From Prochlorococcus sp. AG-418-D13 (GTDB lineage: Bacteria; Cyanobacteriota; Cyanobacteriia; PCC-6307; Cyanobiaceae): a stretch of 64,000 nt of DNA. The stretch's first letter is position 1, and each line of letters opens with the position of its first letter. The translations under genes were made by a program, and so were the position numbers. Positions 44,850 through 56,998 of this stretch are shown here, in pieces. Location: contig QCLU01000003.1 in NCBI GenBank assembly GCA_003214315.1, positions 1 to 64,000 of the forward strand. Reading direction: 5' to 3'. Under the pieces are notes generated by a model that searched no databases, had not been told where the DNA came from, and saw only the letters and a list, made by a program, of their open reading frames with translations.

Positions 44850-45799
44850 ATCTTTTTTGCTTCATTTAAAAATAGAAACGAATTAGGGAATTTATTCATT
44901 GCTAAACCAGGAACTTTTGGAGTTGGTCCTTGTAATTGTAGAGACGATAAATGATAAAGCCATCTCTTCCCTATTCCAGTTTCAAATGAGGTACTTATAG
45001 ATATTAAAGCTTTTTTATTTTCTAATTCTCTTAAAAGCTTTACTGGATTATTTTCTTGAGAAGGCCTTCGAATTTGCCAACCCTTCCACTTATCAATCAA
45101 AGTTGGAAATTTTAAAAGTGATTCGTCTAAGGCTATTGGGATTTTTTTGTTTAGTTCTGTCAGTCCATCAATATCATCAACGCAGAGAGGTTGTTCTAAC
45201 CAATCTATATTTTTGTTATCTTTCAAAATATCAGCCCATCTATTAGCTATCTCTCTTCCCCAAGAACCATTAGCATCTATTCTTAACTTAATATTATTGC
45301 CTATTTGACTTAAAATTTCTTCTAAACTTGCTTCTTCCTCATGGTTATTTTTTAATGCCACTTTCCATTTTATGGTTAGTGATTTTCCAATATTAGAATG
45401 TCTTTTTTTAATTTCATTGAGATCTGAAATTACATTTTCAGGATTTAAAAGTATCGCTGTTTTATCAATTTCATCAAAGTAATAATTTTCTTTAAAAATT
45501 ATTTTTCCATTTATCTCAGCTAATGCAGTATTTATTGCAGATTGAATGCATGGGTGAAAAATATTTATTCGCTCAGATAAATTATGTAATTGTAGATACT
45601 CAGGGATCATATTTAGTTGTTTTGCACATTTTTTTAAGTCTTCTTTATGAAGCGGTGAAACTTCTCCAAACCCAATTTTTTTATCATTACTTATTAATTT
45701 AATGATCCAACCCGATTTTGTAAGATAAGTGTTTTTAGAATTTTCTACTTTTGTGGATAACTTAAAGTTATAAGATTTTTTTTTAAATATTAAGTTCAT
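44834..45799 (-). CDS. menC: O-succinylbenzoate synthase
   Basis: Enolase-superfamily: IKWKVALK, LRIDANGSWG, WLEQPLCVDDI, ALDESL. Confidence 0.87.
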   Translation of the reverse strand: MNLIFKKKSYNFKLSTKVENSKNTYLTKSGWIIKLISNDKKIGFGEVSPLHKEDLKKCAKQLNMIPEYLQLHNLSERINIFHPCIQSAINTALAEINGKIIFKENYYFDEIDKTAILLNPENVISDLNEIKKRHSNIGKSLTIKWKVALKNNHEEEASLEEILSQIGNNIKLRIDANGSWGREIANRWADILKDNKNIDWLEQPLCVDDIDGLTELNKKIPIALDESLLKFPTLIDKWKGWQIRRPSQENNPVKLLRELENKKALISISTSFETGIGKRWLYHLSSLQLQGPTPKVPGLAMNKFPNSFLFLNEAKKIWDQL

Positions 45800-46713
45800 T
45801 TATTAAGCAAGTAATTAAATATTAATCCAGTGATTAAGCCAATTCCATTAAGAGTTTGAAATTTTATTGCGATGAATTTGCAATTTTTTATTGCAGAAGG
45901 TTTTTTATATGAAAATTTTAATAAATTTATAAGTCTTATTGCTTGAGGAAAACTAATCAAATAAAGGATACAAAAAAATGGAATAAATTCAGAAACTATA
46001 GTGAAAAGTTGAAAAATATATATCGTAAGTATTATCCAAGGCACAAATTGAGAACCTTTTTTTGCTCCTAAGCGAACTAAAGGTGAATTTTTCCCATGCT
46101 TTTTATCTTCAGAAATTTGATGAAAATGAGAACAAAATAATACAAGAGTTGTTGCCAAGGAAGGTCCTGAACCAAGTAATAAAGAAACCTTCCAGGGAAT
46201 ATCTTCGAAGTAAATATTAGAGGGATTTAACGCAATTAAGACCGCAGAGTAAGCAAAAGGTCCAAATGCAAGCCAGCATAATGGTTCTCCTAAACCTTGA
46301 TAGCCAAATCTAAAAGGAGGTCCTTGATATAAATATCCTAAGAAGCAGCAAGCTGCTACTAAAATCAAAATATTTATACTTGTTGATACTGAAATAATTG
46401 AAATTATTAATAAACCAAAAACTAAAGATGAATATGCAATAAATGAAATTATTTTTTTATTTTTTACGAGATTTACAATTGAATGGAATTTAAATACATC
46501 GATTCCTGTTTCTGCATCGAATAAATCATTAGTTAGATTTTCCCAAAGTAATATCAAAATGGCAGCTAAAGTAAATGCAATCAAATTATAAATTTTTACC
46601 TTTTCATATTGATTGAGTAAATAAGCCGCTGTTATTAAAACTGGGAGTATGGCAACAGAATAAAGAGGCCATTTTATAGCTTGTTTCCATAAATTTTTTT
46701 TATCTTCGTCCAT
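45796..46713 (-). CDS. menA: 2-carboxy-1,4-naphthoquinone phytyltransferase
   Basis: UbiA-type: LLWENLTNDLFDAETGIDVFKFHS, multi-TM. Confidence 0.9.
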   Translation of the reverse strand: MDEDKKNLWKQAIKWPLYSVAILPVLITAAYLLNQYEKVKIYNLIAFTLAAILILLWENLTNDLFDAETGIDVFKFHSIVNLVKNKKIISFIAYSSLVFGLLIISIISVSTSINILILVAACCFLGYLYQGPPFRFGYQGLGEPLCWLAFGPFAYSAVLIALNPSNIYFEDIPWKVSLLLGSGPSLATTLVLFCSHFHQISEDKKHGKNSPLVRLGAKKGSQFVPWIILTIYIFQLFTIVSEFIPFFCILYLISFPQAIRLINLLKFSYKKPSAIKNCKFIAIKFQTLNGIGLITGLIFNYLLNK

Positions 46714-46813
46714 TTTTAATTAACACTCAAATTCGATAATTATTAAATGTAGTTTATAAATTGAGTTACATTTTTTACTTTATTGCATGATTTTTAGTTA
46801 TTTTCAATAAGTA

Positions 46814-48220
46814 ATGAAAAATGATTTAAACTTAACAGATTTTTTAAAAGATGTATTTTCTTCTTTCGATAAGAAAGTTGAAAATTCTGGATTAGTAAGT
46901 ATTTGTGTTGATATCCCTTGTATTGATTTATTTCACGTGTATGAATTGTTTATAAATAAATATCCGTTTTCTTCATTTTGGGAGGAATCTGATGGCGTTT
47001 CATATATTGCTTTGGAGAAATGTAAATATGTTACTTTGGATGGTCCAAAAAGATTTGAGGTTGCAAAAGAGTTTAATTCTGAGAATTTTAAAAATTTAAT
47101 TAACTTAACTAATGAATCACATAATTCTGCACTTTCAAAAATAATTTATTTATTTTCTTTCTCTGAAAATTTGAATAATAATTTATCTTCAGATGTCCCT
47201 AGTTTGGAAGCCATCTTACCAAAAATATTAATCATTAAAAATGATAAGAATTGCTGGTTAAGAATTAATGGTCATGTTGAAGGTAAATCATCATTAAGAA
47301 CATTAATTGAAGAAATATGGACAATTAGAAATCAAGTTATTAATTCTGGCTCAGAATTAATAAAATCATCTGGCTTAAAAACTAGTTTTGATTTCCCTAT
47401 TATTGATGATTTCTTATGCTCCTTAGAAAATTCTAAAACAAGTTTAAAAAAAGTAGTAAATAAAGGAATTCAATTAGTAGAGAAACGTATCCTCGAAAAG
47501 ATAGTTTTAGCGAATAGGATTAAAATAAAACTTAAAAATAAATTAGATTTAGTAGAAATTTTAAAAAGATTAAAAAAGAATCAACCAAATACATGTAGAT
47601 ACGTTTGGAAAAGGAATAGTAAAGATATTTTGTTTGGAGCATCTCCAGAAAAATTATTTTCTTTTACTAAACCTAATTTAACTTTGGAGGCTCTTGCTGG
47701 AACTATCTCTACTAATTCAAATTTTATGAAACTCCTAAAAAGTACTAAAGACTTAAAGGAACATGATTATGTACTACAGTATTTGATTACGTGTTTAGAA
47801 GTTTCAAAAATAACAAACTTTAAAAAAAGTGATATCAAGGTAAATTCATTTGGAGATATTTCTCATTTGCAAACACTCATTTTCTCTAAAGTTGAAGATA
47901 TTTGTCCTTTTGAATTGCTGAAAAACCTACATCCATCTCCGGCTGTTTGTGGATACCCAAAAAGTGCAGCATTGGATTGGATAAATACTCTTGAGTCTTT
48001 TCCTAGAGGAAATTATGCTTCTCCAATGGGTTGGGTTGATGCATCAGGAAATGCTTCATTTCTTTTAGCAATAAGAGGCGCAAGATATATTGAAGAAAAT
48101 ATTGAATTTACTGCCGGTTCAGGTATAGTTTCAGGCTCCGTTTTAGAGAAGGAAATAGATGAGATTAAATTAAAATTTGAATCTATAGTAAAACAAATAT
48201 TTTTCGCTAAAAAATCCTAG
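46814..48220 (+). CDS. menF: Isochorismate synthase
   Basis: Chorismate-binding: [62 protein letters not shown]. Confidence 0.93.
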   Translation: MKNDLNLTDFLKDVFSSFDKKVENSGLVSICVDIPCIDLFHVYELFINKYPFSSFWEESDGVSYIALEKCKYVTLDGPKRFEVAKEFNSENFKNLINLTNESHNSALSKIIYLFSFSENLNNNLSSDVPSLEAILPKILIIKNDKNCWLRINGHVEGKSSLRTLIEEIWTIRNQVINSGSELIKSSGLKTSFDFPIIDDFLCSLENSKTSLKKVVNKGIQLVEKRILEKIVLANRIKIKLKNKLDLVEILKRLKKNQPNTCRYVWKRNSKDILFGASPEKLFSFTKPNLTLEALAGTISTNSNFMKLLKSTKDLKEHDYVLQYLITCLEVSKITNFKKSDIKVNSFGDISHLQTLIFSKVEDICPFELLKNLHPSPAVCGYPKSAALDWINTLESFPRGNYASPMGWVDASGNASFLLAIRGARYIEENIEFTAGSGIVSGSVLEKEIDEIKLKFESIVKQIFFAKKS

Positions 48221-49140
48221 ATAATTTCTACTAATTTTTCAATAACTTCCTCTGAAACATTCTTATTGGATAAATTTTCTATTTCTCTTAAACCTGTTGG
48301 ACTGGTTACATTAATCTCGCTAAGCATTCCATTTATTACATCAATACCCACAAAAAATAAACCTTCATCTTTGAAGTGTTGAGATAATTCTGAGCAGATA
48401 CTTTTTTCTTTTTCTGTTAATAATGTTGGTTCAGCCTTCCCTCCCATCGCTAAATTACTCCTAAAATCGCCTCCTTGAGGAATCCTATTAATAGATCCAA
48501 TTGCTTCACCGTTTACGATAATTATTCTTTTATCACCCTCTATAACTTCAGGAATAAATTTTTGCATCATAACGGGTAATTCTTCTTGAGAAGTGATTAA
48601 TTCAATGATTGATTTAATTCCTGGAGAATTTTTATTAATCCTTATAACACCTTGACCACCTTTTCCACCAAGAGGTTTTATGACTACTTCATTATTTATA
48701 TTTGCAAAGTTAATAAGATCTTTTACCTTACTTGCAACTATTGTAGGTGCCATTAAGTGGCTGTATCTCAAAGCACCTAGCTTTTCATTCCATGCTCTTA
48801 ACGATGAGGGTTTGTTAATTACTTTTATTCCTTTTCTTTCTGCAACTTCTAAAAGATGGGTTGCATATAAATAAGCCTCATTTACAGGAGGATCTTTTCT
48901 CATCCAAATGCAGTTAAATTCGGCGAGAGGTATGCAATCATTCTCTTTGAAAGAAATCCACGGATTTACTTCAACTTTTACGGAAGATGCCCATACTTCA
49001 TCACCTCTAGCTTCAAGGTCTTGAGGAGTACAACTCCAGATTTCAATATTTTTTTTTGATGATGCTTGCATTAAAGCAGCAGTTGAATCTTTTAAGGGAT
49101 TTATATTTTTAATTGGATCTATTACGAATAGAAATTTCAT
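48217..49140 (-). CDS. gshB: Glutathione synthetase
   Basis: [57 protein letters not shown]. Confidence 0.96.
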   Translation of the reverse strand: MKFLFVIDPIKNINPLKDSTAALMQASSKKNIEIWSCTPQDLEARGDEVWASSVKVEVNPWISFKENDCIPLAEFNCIWMRKDPPVNEAYLYATHLLEVAERKGIKVINKPSSLRAWNEKLGALRYSHLMAPTIVASKVKDLINFANINNEVVIKPLGGKGGQGVIRINKNSPGIKSIIELITSQEELPVMMQKFIPEVIEGDKRIIIVNGEAIGSINRIPQGGDFRSNLAMGGKAEPTLLTEKEKSICSELSQHFKDEGLFFVGIDVINGMLSEINVTSPTGLREIENLSNKNVSEEVIEKLVEII

Positions 49141-49145
49141 AAGAT

Positions 49146-49400
49146 CTAGTTTAATAATATATCTAATTTATTTTCATTTTCTAATGTGTAGAGATCATCG
49201 CAGCCTCCGATACCCTCATTATCTATAAATATTTGTGGTAATGTTCTTCTACCCTCAGCTCTTTCAATCATCAATGCTCTAGCATCTTCGTCGCCATCTA
49301 TTTTATATTCTTTAAAATTTATATTTTTTTTCTTGAGTAGTGATTTTGCTCGAATACAGAATGGGCAATATTGCCAAGTATAAATTTCAACTTTGGACAT
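49146..49400 (-). CDS. grxC: Glutaredoxin
   Basis: [34 protein letters not shown]. Confidence 0.95.
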   Translation of the reverse strand: MSKVEIYTWQYCPFCIRAKSLLKKKNINFKEYKIDGDEDARALMIERAEGRRTLPQIFIDNEGIGGCDDLYTLENENKLDILLN

Positions 49401-49476
49401 TTTTTAAAAATAATACTTAGTTTATACTATTAAACAAAAGTGCTTGTTAGATTATACATAACGATTAAGTTCTATT

Positions 49477-50599
49477 TTGATAGATATTACAGATTTCAAA
49501 AAAGACCTTTCGGAACTTACAGAGCGCCTGGGTAATGCTCAGGATTGTCTTTGACGTTCCAAGATTAAAAGCGAAAAGGAAAGAGTTAGAGCAAATTTCT
49601 GCTCAGCCTGAATTTTGGGAAAATCAAGAAGCAGCTAAAAAGCAAATGTTAATCCTTGATGATGTAAAAGCTCAACTCGAATTGTTAGATAAATGGAACA
49701 CTTTTATTTCTGATGCTAATGCCTCTCTTGAGCTTTATTCTTTAGAACCTGAAGAGGAAATGATTTTGGAATCCAAGCAGGGCTTAAAGAAATTAAGAGA
49801 GAATTTAGATAAATGGGAATTTGAAAGATTGTTATGTGGTGAATACGATAAAGAAGGAGCAGTAGTTTCTATTAACGCAGGAGCAGGTGGAACAGACGCA
49901 CAGGATTGGGTAGAGATATTATTGAGAATGTATTCAAGATGGGCCGATAATAATCAAATGAGCCTTATCATCAATGAATTATCTCAAGGAGAAGAAGCAG
50001 GTATTAAAAGTGTAACGTTTGAAATTGATGAAAAATATGCATACGGCTATCTGCAACATGAAAAAGGCACTCATAGATTAGTAAGAATTTCTCCTTTCAA
50101 TGCTAATGGCAAAAGACAAACCAGCTTTGCTGGGGTAGAGGTTATGCCAAAATTAGAAGATAATATTTCACTTGATATACCTGAAAAAGATTTAGAAATA
50201 ACGACGAGTAGATCCGGTGGAGCTGGAGGACAAAATGTTAATAAAGTAGAAACAGCAGTAAGAATTGTTCATTTGCCTTCAGGGATTTCAGTAAGATGCA
50301 CCCAAGAAAGATCTCAATTACAAAATAAAGAAAAAGCTATGTTACTTCTTAAGTCTAAACTATTAGTGATTGCTAAAGAACAACGAGCTGCAGAAGTCGC
50401 TGATATTAAAGGTGATATTGTGGAAGCTGCATGGGGCAATCAAATAAGAAATTATGTTTTCCATCCCTATCAAATGGTAAAAGATCTTAGGACTATGCAG
50501 GAGACTAACGATTTAGATAGTGTTTTAGATGGTGGAATTGAACCATTTATTCGTGAATTATTACGCACGAATATTTCTTCTAAAGAATCTATTGAATAA
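49477..50599 (+). CDS. prfB: Peptide chain release factor 2, expressed by programmed +1 frameshift at CTT_TGA_C (49549-49555)
   Basis: Zero-frame TTG start at 49477: [25 protein letters not shown], then TGA at codon 26 (49552-49554); +1 frame continues [14 protein letters not shown]..., with [13 protein letters not shown]. Confidence 0.93.
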
Positions 50600-50602
50600 C
50601 TA

Positions 50603-50785
50603 ATGGAAAATAAAAACGAAAAATTAGAAAAAAAAGTCGCTCCTCCAAGCTTTATAAAGCTTGCTATGAGAAATATGGTAAGGAAGGGTTCAAAAAGTAT
50701 TTCTCATTTTTCAATAACCTTTCTTGTTTTAATTGGGATTTTAATACTTGTGGCCACAATAGGTAAGCCCAATATTCCTGTGTAA
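50603..50785 (+). CDS. Small single-TM protein, DUF3285-like
   Basis: 60 aa, PPSFIKLAMRNMVRKGSKS then one TM helix. Confidence 0.78.
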   Translation: MENKNEKLEKKVAPPSFIKLAMRNMVRKGSKSISHFSITFLVLIGILILVATIGKPNIPV

Positions 50786-50791
50786 GAATTT

Positions 50792-51331
50792 ATGAAAGAA
50801 AAAATTATTTCTGAAATAAATTTAGATTTGGTTTTTCAATGTAATGATTTTTCTCACTTGTCAAATAAGTTAAGAGATACTAAAACTAAAATCATTTTTA
50901 AATCTATTTTTTGGGAGAAAGTTTTTTTATCTTGGATAAATACAATATTAAAAAAAGACGATTATGAATTGCCAAATTTTATTTTTGAAAAAAAATCTTT
51001 TTCATTAGGCTTACAAATAATATCTAATCAAGAAATTGCTTCTATGAACAAAAAGTGGATGCAAAAAAATGGTCCAACTGATGTTCTATCTTTTCCAATC
51101 ACTTCTGATGCATCTCTAAATAATTTAGATCACATAGAGCTGGGCGATATATTTATATCATTAGAGATGGCACTTGAGCAATCTTATGTATATAAACATT
51201 CAATTTATAGAGAGATGCTTTGGTTGGCTAGTCATGGATTTTTACATCTTTTGGGATGGGAACATAATAATGATCTTGATTTAGAAAATATGTTAAATTT
51301 TCAGGAATATTTAATTACTCGATTAGATTAA
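50792..51331 (+). CDS. ybeY: Endoribonuclease YbeY
   Basis: [27 protein letters not shown]. Confidence 0.96.
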   Translation: MKEKIISEINLDLVFQCNDFSHLSNKLRDTKTKIIFKSIFWEKVFLSWINTILKKDDYELPNFIFEKKSFSLGLQIISNQEIASMNKKWMQKNGPTDVLSFPITSDASLNNLDHIELGDIFISLEMALEQSYVYKHSIYREMLWLASHGFLHLLGWEHNNDLDLENMLNFQEYLITRLD

Positions 51332-51337
51332 AAATCT

Positions 51338-51748
51338 ATGGAAAAAAAATTAAATTCTCTAAAAAATAGAAAAGAATCATACAAAACTTCTATTAATGTA
51401 TTAATAAGTTTTAAGTATGCTTTCAGTGGAATTAGTTACGTATTAAAAACTTCAAGAAATTTTAAAATTCAATTAATTTTTGCAGTTACAAGTTTAATGA
51501 TTGGTTTTTTACTGCAAATTAGTCTAAGTAATTATGTAATGTTGATTGCCACAATTATGTCTGTTTTAATATTAGAAATATTAAACACATCTATTGAATC
51601 AATAGTTGATTTAGTAGTGAAAAAAGAATTTAGTAATTTAGCTAAAATTTCAAAAGATACTTCTGCAGGAGCAGTATTTTTAGCTTCCATTAATTCTGTT
51701 ATTATTGCTATGTATATCTTTGCTCCCAAAATAAAGTTTTTATTTTAA
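51338..51748 (+). CDS. dgkA: Diacylglycerol kinase (DgkA family)
   Basis: FKYAFSGISYVLKTSRNFKIQ, LEILNTSIESIVDLV, KDTSAGAVFLAS. Confidence 0.93.
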   Translation: MEKKLNSLKNRKESYKTSINVLISFKYAFSGISYVLKTSRNFKIQLIFAVTSLMIGFLLQISLSNYVMLIATIMSVLILEILNTSIESIVDLVVKKEFSNLAKISKDTSAGAVFLASINSVIIAMYIFAPKIKFLF

Positions 51749-51760
51749 ATCCATATAAAT

Positions 51761-52357
51761 ATGTTTCTTGTTATTGATAATTACGATAGTTTTACTTATA
51801 ACCTTGTTCAATATTTAGGAGAACTTTCAGTTGAGCATGAAATAACTAACGCATTAATAGTTAAAAGAAATGATGAAATTACTTTAGAAGAAATTATCAA
51901 ACTAAATCCTAGCGGCATCCTATTATCACCAGGTCCTGGTAATCCAGATCAATCTGGCATTTGTTTGCCAATACTAAAAAAAATATCTAAAAATATTCCC
52001 ACATTGGGAGTTTGTTTAGGTCATCAAGCTTTGGCCCAAGCTTTTGGAGGTAAGGTTGTAGTTGGGAAAGAACTTATGCATGGTAAGACATCCAAAATAT
52101 TTCATAATCAAAAAGGATTGTTTAAAGATATTGAGACACCATTTGTGGCGACTAGGTACCATAGTCTTATAGTTGATTCAAGTTCTTTGCCATCTTGTTT
52201 CGAGATAACTGCTACTTTAGAAGACTCAACTATTATGGCTATCTCTCACAAGGAATATAAACATTTACATGGGGTACAGTTCCATCCTGAAAGTGTATTA
52301 ACACAATTTGGTCATAAATTAATTAGTAATTTTCTAAAAATGGCTGAACAAAAGTAA
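51761..52357 (+). CDS. trpG: Glutamine amidotransferase component (anthranilate/aminodeoxychorismate synthase)
   Basis: DNYDSFTYNLVQYLGEL, LSPGPGNPD, GVCLGHQALAQAFGG, GVQFHPES; trpG versus pabA not resolved. Confidence 0.9.
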   Translation: MFLVIDNYDSFTYNLVQYLGELSVEHEITNALIVKRNDEITLEEIIKLNPSGILLSPGPGNPDQSGICLPILKKISKNIPTLGVCLGHQALAQAFGGKVVVGKELMHGKTSKIFHNQKGLFKDIETPFVATRYHSLIVDSSSLPSCFEITATLEDSTIMAISHKEYKHLHGVQFHPESVLTQFGHKLISNFLKMAEQK

Positions 52358-52376
52358 AATACAAAAAATTAATATT

Positions 52377-53102
52377 ATGATTTCTCAAATTAAAAACATT
52401 CTCTTTTTTATATTATTTAGCTCTTTTTTACCAATCTCATTATTGGCAAGGAATCTAGTAATAAAAAGTTTGGGACATAGTAGTTTTTTAATTAATAGCG
52501 CAGAAAAATCTATTCTTATAAATCCCTTTAAAGCAATAGGTTGTGCAAGTAATTTAAATGAGCCAAAAGAAGTCAACGTAGATTTTATTTTGGCTAGTTC
52601 TAGGCTTCCAGATGAAGGCTATAACCCTAATGATCAATTAATGTTTGTTGAGCCAGGAATCTATCAATTTGAGGATATTTTATTAAATGGAATTTCTGTT
52701 CCACATGACAGAGTAGATGGAAGAAGATTTGGGATGGCAACTGTTTGGAGTTGGGAGCAGAATGATCTTAAAATTGTTCATATGGGAGGAGCTGCTGGTG
52801 ATATTGATATTAATAGTCAAATTATTTTGTCTCGCCCAGATATCTTATTTATTTCAATTGGAGGAGGAATAAAATCTTATGATGGAGAAGAAGCCTCAAG
52901 AATAGTTAAGATCTTAAAACCTAATGTTGTTATTCCTGTTCATTTTGAACGCGGCAAAAAAATTAATAAAGAATGTGATTTCTCAAATGCTGATTTATTT
53001 ATAGAAAATATGAAAGATTTTAAAGTAAAACATGTTGGAAAAGATTTTCAAATAAAACCTAAAAGAATCGATCAAAATACAATTTATATTTTCAGTAATT
53101 AA
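52377..53102 (+). CDS. Metallo-beta-lactamase-fold protein (UlaG-like) with N-terminal signal/anchor
   Basis: Hydrophobic N-terminus; GHSSFLINSAEKSILINPF; HMGGAAGDID; VVIPVHFE. Confidence 0.82.
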   Translation: MISQIKNILFFILFSSFLPISLLARNLVIKSLGHSSFLINSAEKSILINPFKAIGCASNLNEPKEVNVDFILASSRLPDEGYNPNDQLMFVEPGIYQFEDILLNGISVPHDRVDGRRFGMATVWSWEQNDLKIVHMGGAAGDIDINSQIILSRPDILFISIGGGIKSYDGEEASRIVKILKPNVVIPVHFERGKKINKECDFSNADLFIENMKDFKVKHVGKDFQIKPKRIDQNTIYIFSN

Positions 53103-54208
53103 TTTTTTAAATCTAATATCTTGTAATTGTCCCAGAAAAAAATCATTTGTTCTTTAGTTCCAATACTAACCCTTATTGAATTGCCGATATCTTTTTTGTT
53201 TTCCATACTTCTAATAAGAATACCTTTTTCTCTCATCTGTTGTATTAAGATTTTAGGATCTTTTTTTGGCCAAATTAAGAAATAATTACCTCCACTAAAG
53301 TGAGTTCTGATTTTTGTTGATTTAAATTTATTTAAAATCCATTCCCTCGCCTTTTTTACTTCTAAAACATAATTATCAATATATGACTTGTCTTTAAGTG
53401 CTGCTAATGCAGCTGTTATAGCAAAGCTGTTTACATCATATGGTCCTGTAACTTTATTAATGTAATGAATTAAACTTTTATTGCCAAAAGTAAAACCTAT
53501 TCTTAAACCAGCTAGACCTGCAGTTTTTGAAAGAGATTGGATTATTAGTATATTTTTATTTTTTTCAAAATCTATCGATTCAAGAAGACTATCTCCATTA
53601 AATTTTTCATATAGTTCATCAACAACTATTAATGAATCGTTATTGATATTGGCTAAATTAATTATTTCTTGAGAGCTTAGAACAGTTCCTGTTGGATTAT
53701 TTGGATTGCAAATAAATATTAACTTTGGATTATGCTTTATTATTTTTTTCCTAAATTCTTCGATGGGGAATAGAAAATTTTCTCCAATGTAAGAACAACT
53801 TATTTTTTTCATTCCTCGGATTTCTGCACAAGGAGAATAGTAACCAAAAGTTGGATTTGTTGTTAGAAATATTTGATCTTTTTCTCCAAAGCAATTGAAA
53901 ATTGCATTTATTGCTGCATCTGCTCCATTGAAAATTCCGATTTCATCATTACCAAATTTTCTTGAATCAAGATATTTATCACATAAAAATTTTTTTAAAA
54001 AATTATATTCTGGATAAATTGAAATCTCATCTAATTTTATCGCTTGTAATGCCTCTAAAACCTTAGGACTTGGACCTAAAGTATTTTCATTAAAGTCTAA
54101 ACGGAGTAAATTTCTTCTATTTTCTAAAGGTGCAGAGTAAGACTGCATATTTATTATTTCTTCTCTTGGTTTTGGGAAAAGATTATTTAATGGATCAAAA
54201 TCATTCAT
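53099..54208 (-). CDS. hisC: Histidinol-phosphate aminotransferase-like class I/II aminotransferase
   Basis: LDFNENTLGPSP, CNPNNPTGTV, SLSKTAGLAGLRIGF. Confidence 0.88.
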   Translation of the reverse strand: MNDFDPLNNLFPKPREEIINMQSYSAPLENRRNLLRLDFNENTLGPSPKVLEALQAIKLDEISIYPEYNFLKKFLCDKYLDSRKFGNDEIGIFNGADAAINAIFNCFGEKDQIFLTTNPTFGYYSPCAEIRGMKKISCSYIGENFLFPIEEFRKKIIKHNPKLIFICNPNNPTGTVLSSQEIINLANINNDSLIVVDELYEKFNGDSLLESIDFEKNKNILIIQSLSKTAGLAGLRIGFTFGNKSLIHYINKVTGPYDVNSFAITAALAALKDKSYIDNYVLEVKKAREWILNKFKSTKIRTHFSGGNYFLIWPKKDPKILIQQMREKGILIRSMENKKDIGNSIRVSIGTKEQMIFFWDNYKILDLKN

Positions 54209-56022
54209 TACATTCTTTCTAAAGTTTCAATTCCTAAAAGCTCTAAGCTTAATTTTAGTATTTTTGCAGTTAGGTCACATAAATTAAGCCTAGAAATTTT
54301 TATATTTTTTTCTTCTTTGAGGATTGGAACTTGATCATAGAATCTATTAAAAGTCTGACATAGCTCGAACAGATAATTGCATAATCTATTTGGCATTAAG
54401 TCTTTTTCAATAGAAATTATGACTTCATCGAACTTAAGTAATTTTCTGATAAGTTTCCACTCAGATTTGTGTTCATATTTTACGTGCTGAAAATCTTTAG
54501 AGTCATAAACAAAATCATTTTTTCTCTTAATTCCTGAAATTCTTACAAGTGTATATAACAAATAAGGAGCAGTATTACCATTAAGCGAAAGCATTTTATC
54601 AAAACTAAATTGATAATTAGTAATCCTATTTTGACTTAAATCTGCATACTTAACAGCTCCTAATCCAATAATTCTTGAAGTATTTGCAATAAACTCTTCG
54701 GTCTCATAACGATCTTCATCTTCTAATCTTTTCAATAAATCTTCTTTTGCTCTTCTAACCGCTTCATTTAATAAATCTTTTAGGCGTATTGTTTCACCTT
54801 CCCTTGTCTTTAGTTTTTTGCCATCAATTCCTTGCACTAAACCAAAAGGGACATGGTCTAATTGACAATTTTCTGGGATCCATTTTGCTTTTTTTGCGAC
54901 TTGAAAAACTCCAGCAAAATGATTTGCTTGCCCATGATCAGTTACATAAATAATTCTTGAAGCATCATCGCCATTAGGAGGTTTATTGAATCTGTATCTT
55001 ATAGCAGCAAGATCTGTGGTGGCATAATTAAAACCTCCATCTTTTTTTTGAATAATTAGAGGTAAAGGTTTGCCTTCTTTATTAGTCATCCCATCTAAAA
55101 ATACACATTTTGCTCCTTGATCTTCTACTAATATTTTTTTTAAATTCAAATCATCAATAACTGATTTTAAGAAGGGATTATAAAAAGATTCACCTCTTTC
55201 TTCTATTTTTATTTTTAAATTTTTATAGATTTCATTAAATTCTTTCCTTGATTGATCACATAATAATTTCCAAGCTTTAATCGATTTAATATCTCCACTT
55301 TGTAACTTAACTACTTCCTCTCTAGATCTTTTTTGGAATTCAGATTCGTTATCAAATCTTTTTTTTGATTCTTTATAAAATTCAACTAAATCACTTATCT
55401 TGATCTTTCCTATTTCTTCTAGATCATTTGAATATAAATCTTTGAGCTGAGTAATAAGCATGCCAAATTGTGTTCCCCAATCACCAACATGATTGAGTCT
55501 TAATACTTCATAACCTCTTAACTCGAAAATTCTAGATATTGAGTCACCTATTATTGTTGATCTTAAATGCCCTACATGCATTTCTTTAGCAATATTAGGA
55601 CTTGAAAAATCTACAATAACTTTATTAGACAAACCAATATCTAAATCTTTTCTAATTAGAGGTATGCCAGCGCTATTGCTTTGAATATTTGACTTAATTT
55701 CATTTATTAGAACTTCATCTTTTAATTTTATATTTATAAATCCAGGTCCAGCTATTTCTAGACTCTTACATAATTTTGCTATGCTTTTATTTTTATTTAA
55801 AAGGTTAATAAAATCATTAGAAATATCTCTTGGGTTCTTTTTATATATTTTAGATAAACTTAAACAAACATTACATTGATAATCTCCAAATTCCTCTTTT
55901 GATGATTGTGTAATTAAATTTTTTCTAAGAATTTCGAATTCTCCTTTTTTTTCATTTTTTTCAAGACTATCTAAAAGAGATTGTTCAAATTGTTTTGTTA
56001 ATTCTTTAAAAATGATTAGCAT
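54208..56022 (-). CDS. argS: Arginyl-tRNA synthetase
   Basis: [52 protein letters not shown]. Confidence 0.97.
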   Translation of the reverse strand: MLIIFKELTKQFEQSLLDSLEKNEKKGEFEILRKNLITQSSKEEFGDYQCNVCLSLSKIYKKNPRDISNDFINLLNKNKSIAKLCKSLEIAGPGFINIKLKDEVLINEIKSNIQSNSAGIPLIRKDLDIGLSNKVIVDFSSPNIAKEMHVGHLRSTIIGDSISRIFELRGYEVLRLNHVGDWGTQFGMLITQLKDLYSNDLEEIGKIKISDLVEFYKESKKRFDNESEFQKRSREEVVKLQSGDIKSIKAWKLLCDQSRKEFNEIYKNLKIKIEERGESFYNPFLKSVIDDLNLKKILVEDQGAKCVFLDGMTNKEGKPLPLIIQKKDGGFNYATTDLAAIRYRFNKPPNGDDASRIIYVTDHGQANHFAGVFQVAKKAKWIPENCQLDHVPFGLVQGIDGKKLKTREGETIRLKDLLNEAVRRAKEDLLKRLEDEDRYETEEFIANTSRIIGLGAVKYADLSQNRITNYQFSFDKMLSLNGNTAPYLLYTLVRISGIKRKNDFVYDSKDFQHVKYEHKSEWKLIRKLLKFDEVIISIEKDLMPNRLCNYLFELCQTFNRFYDQVPILKEEKNIKISRLNLCDLTAKILKLSLELLGIETLERM

Positions 56023-56049
56023 TAATTATCAAATTATTTATCTATATGA

Positions 56050-56916
56050 TTAATTAATATAACGCATACTCAAATCAATCCAATTACTTTTGGTGATAGA
56101 AGAACTTGTTGAAATCAAATCAATACCTTTTATTAGATATTTACTAATTTCTTGAGGGTTTATTCCAGAAACTTCTATTATCAAATTTTTATTGACTTCT
56201 TTTTTTAAGCTATTAATTGATAAATCTCTTAATTCTTGAACGCTTTTTTTGATTGTTTCAGGACTAAGTTCATCTAATAAGACACTATCCGCTCCTGCTA
56301 ATACTGCTTCTTTTGCCTGTTCGATATTCTCAGCTTCAATTATGATATGAGTTGTAAAAGGCGAATTTAGGCGAATTTTTTGTACTGCATTCTTAAGATT
56401 ATTTGTCCATGCAATATGATTTTCTTTGATCATAGCAGCATCGTATAATCCGATTCTATGATTCACCCCACCTCCGCATTTGAATGCATATTTTTCAAAT
56501 ATTCTTAAGCCAGGAGTCGTTTTCCTAGTATCTGCTAATTTTATATTTGTGCCTTTTAACTTATTTACAAGTTTCTTTGTATATGTTGATATTCCAGATA
56601 AATGCATTGCTATATTTAAGCTGATCCTTTCACTAGCGAGTAAACTTTTTGAAGGTCCATATATTTCTAAGAGTTTTTGATCTTTAACAAATTTATCTCC
56701 ATCACAGATATTAAATTTTGGACTGATTTTTAAATCAATTTTTCTAAAAATTTCTTTTATAATTTCAACCCCACAGAATATTCCCTCCTCTTTTGCAATC
56801 CAATATGCATTACCATTCTCTTCTGTAATAGAGGGACTTGTAAGATCTCCCCTACCTATATCTTCATCGATCCAATTATCAATGATTTTACTTATTATTG
56901 GAGTATTTAAATCCAC
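56050..56916 (-). CDS. nadC: Nicotinate-nucleotide pyrophosphorylase
   Basis: EDIGRGDLTS, LADTRKTTPGLR, KCGGGVNHRIGLYDAAMIKENH. Confidence 0.96.
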   Translation of the reverse strand: MDLNTPIISKIIDNWIDEDIGRGDLTSPSITEENGNAYWIAKEEGIFCGVEIIKEIFRKIDLKISPKFNICDGDKFVKDQKLLEIYGPSKSLLASERISLNIAMHLSGISTYTKKLVNKLKGTNIKLADTRKTTPGLRIFEKYAFKCGGGVNHRIGLYDAAMIKENHIAWTNNLKNAVQKIRLNSPFTTHIIIEAENIEQAKEAVLAGADSVLLDELSPETIKKSVQELRDLSINSLKKEVNKNLIIEVSGINPQEISKYLIKGIDLISTSSSITKSNWIDLSMRYIN

Positions 56917-56998
56917 TAAACTAAGAAATAATTAATTAATAAAAATTAAACTGAAGTTAGAGAATCAACTATATATCACTATGTAATTTAACTCAAAT

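Noticed and set aside
49552-49554. TGA in prfB as a pseudogene or sequencing-error signal
   Set aside because: The CTTTGAC context, codon-26 position and seamless +1 continuation fit the known RF2 frameshift better.
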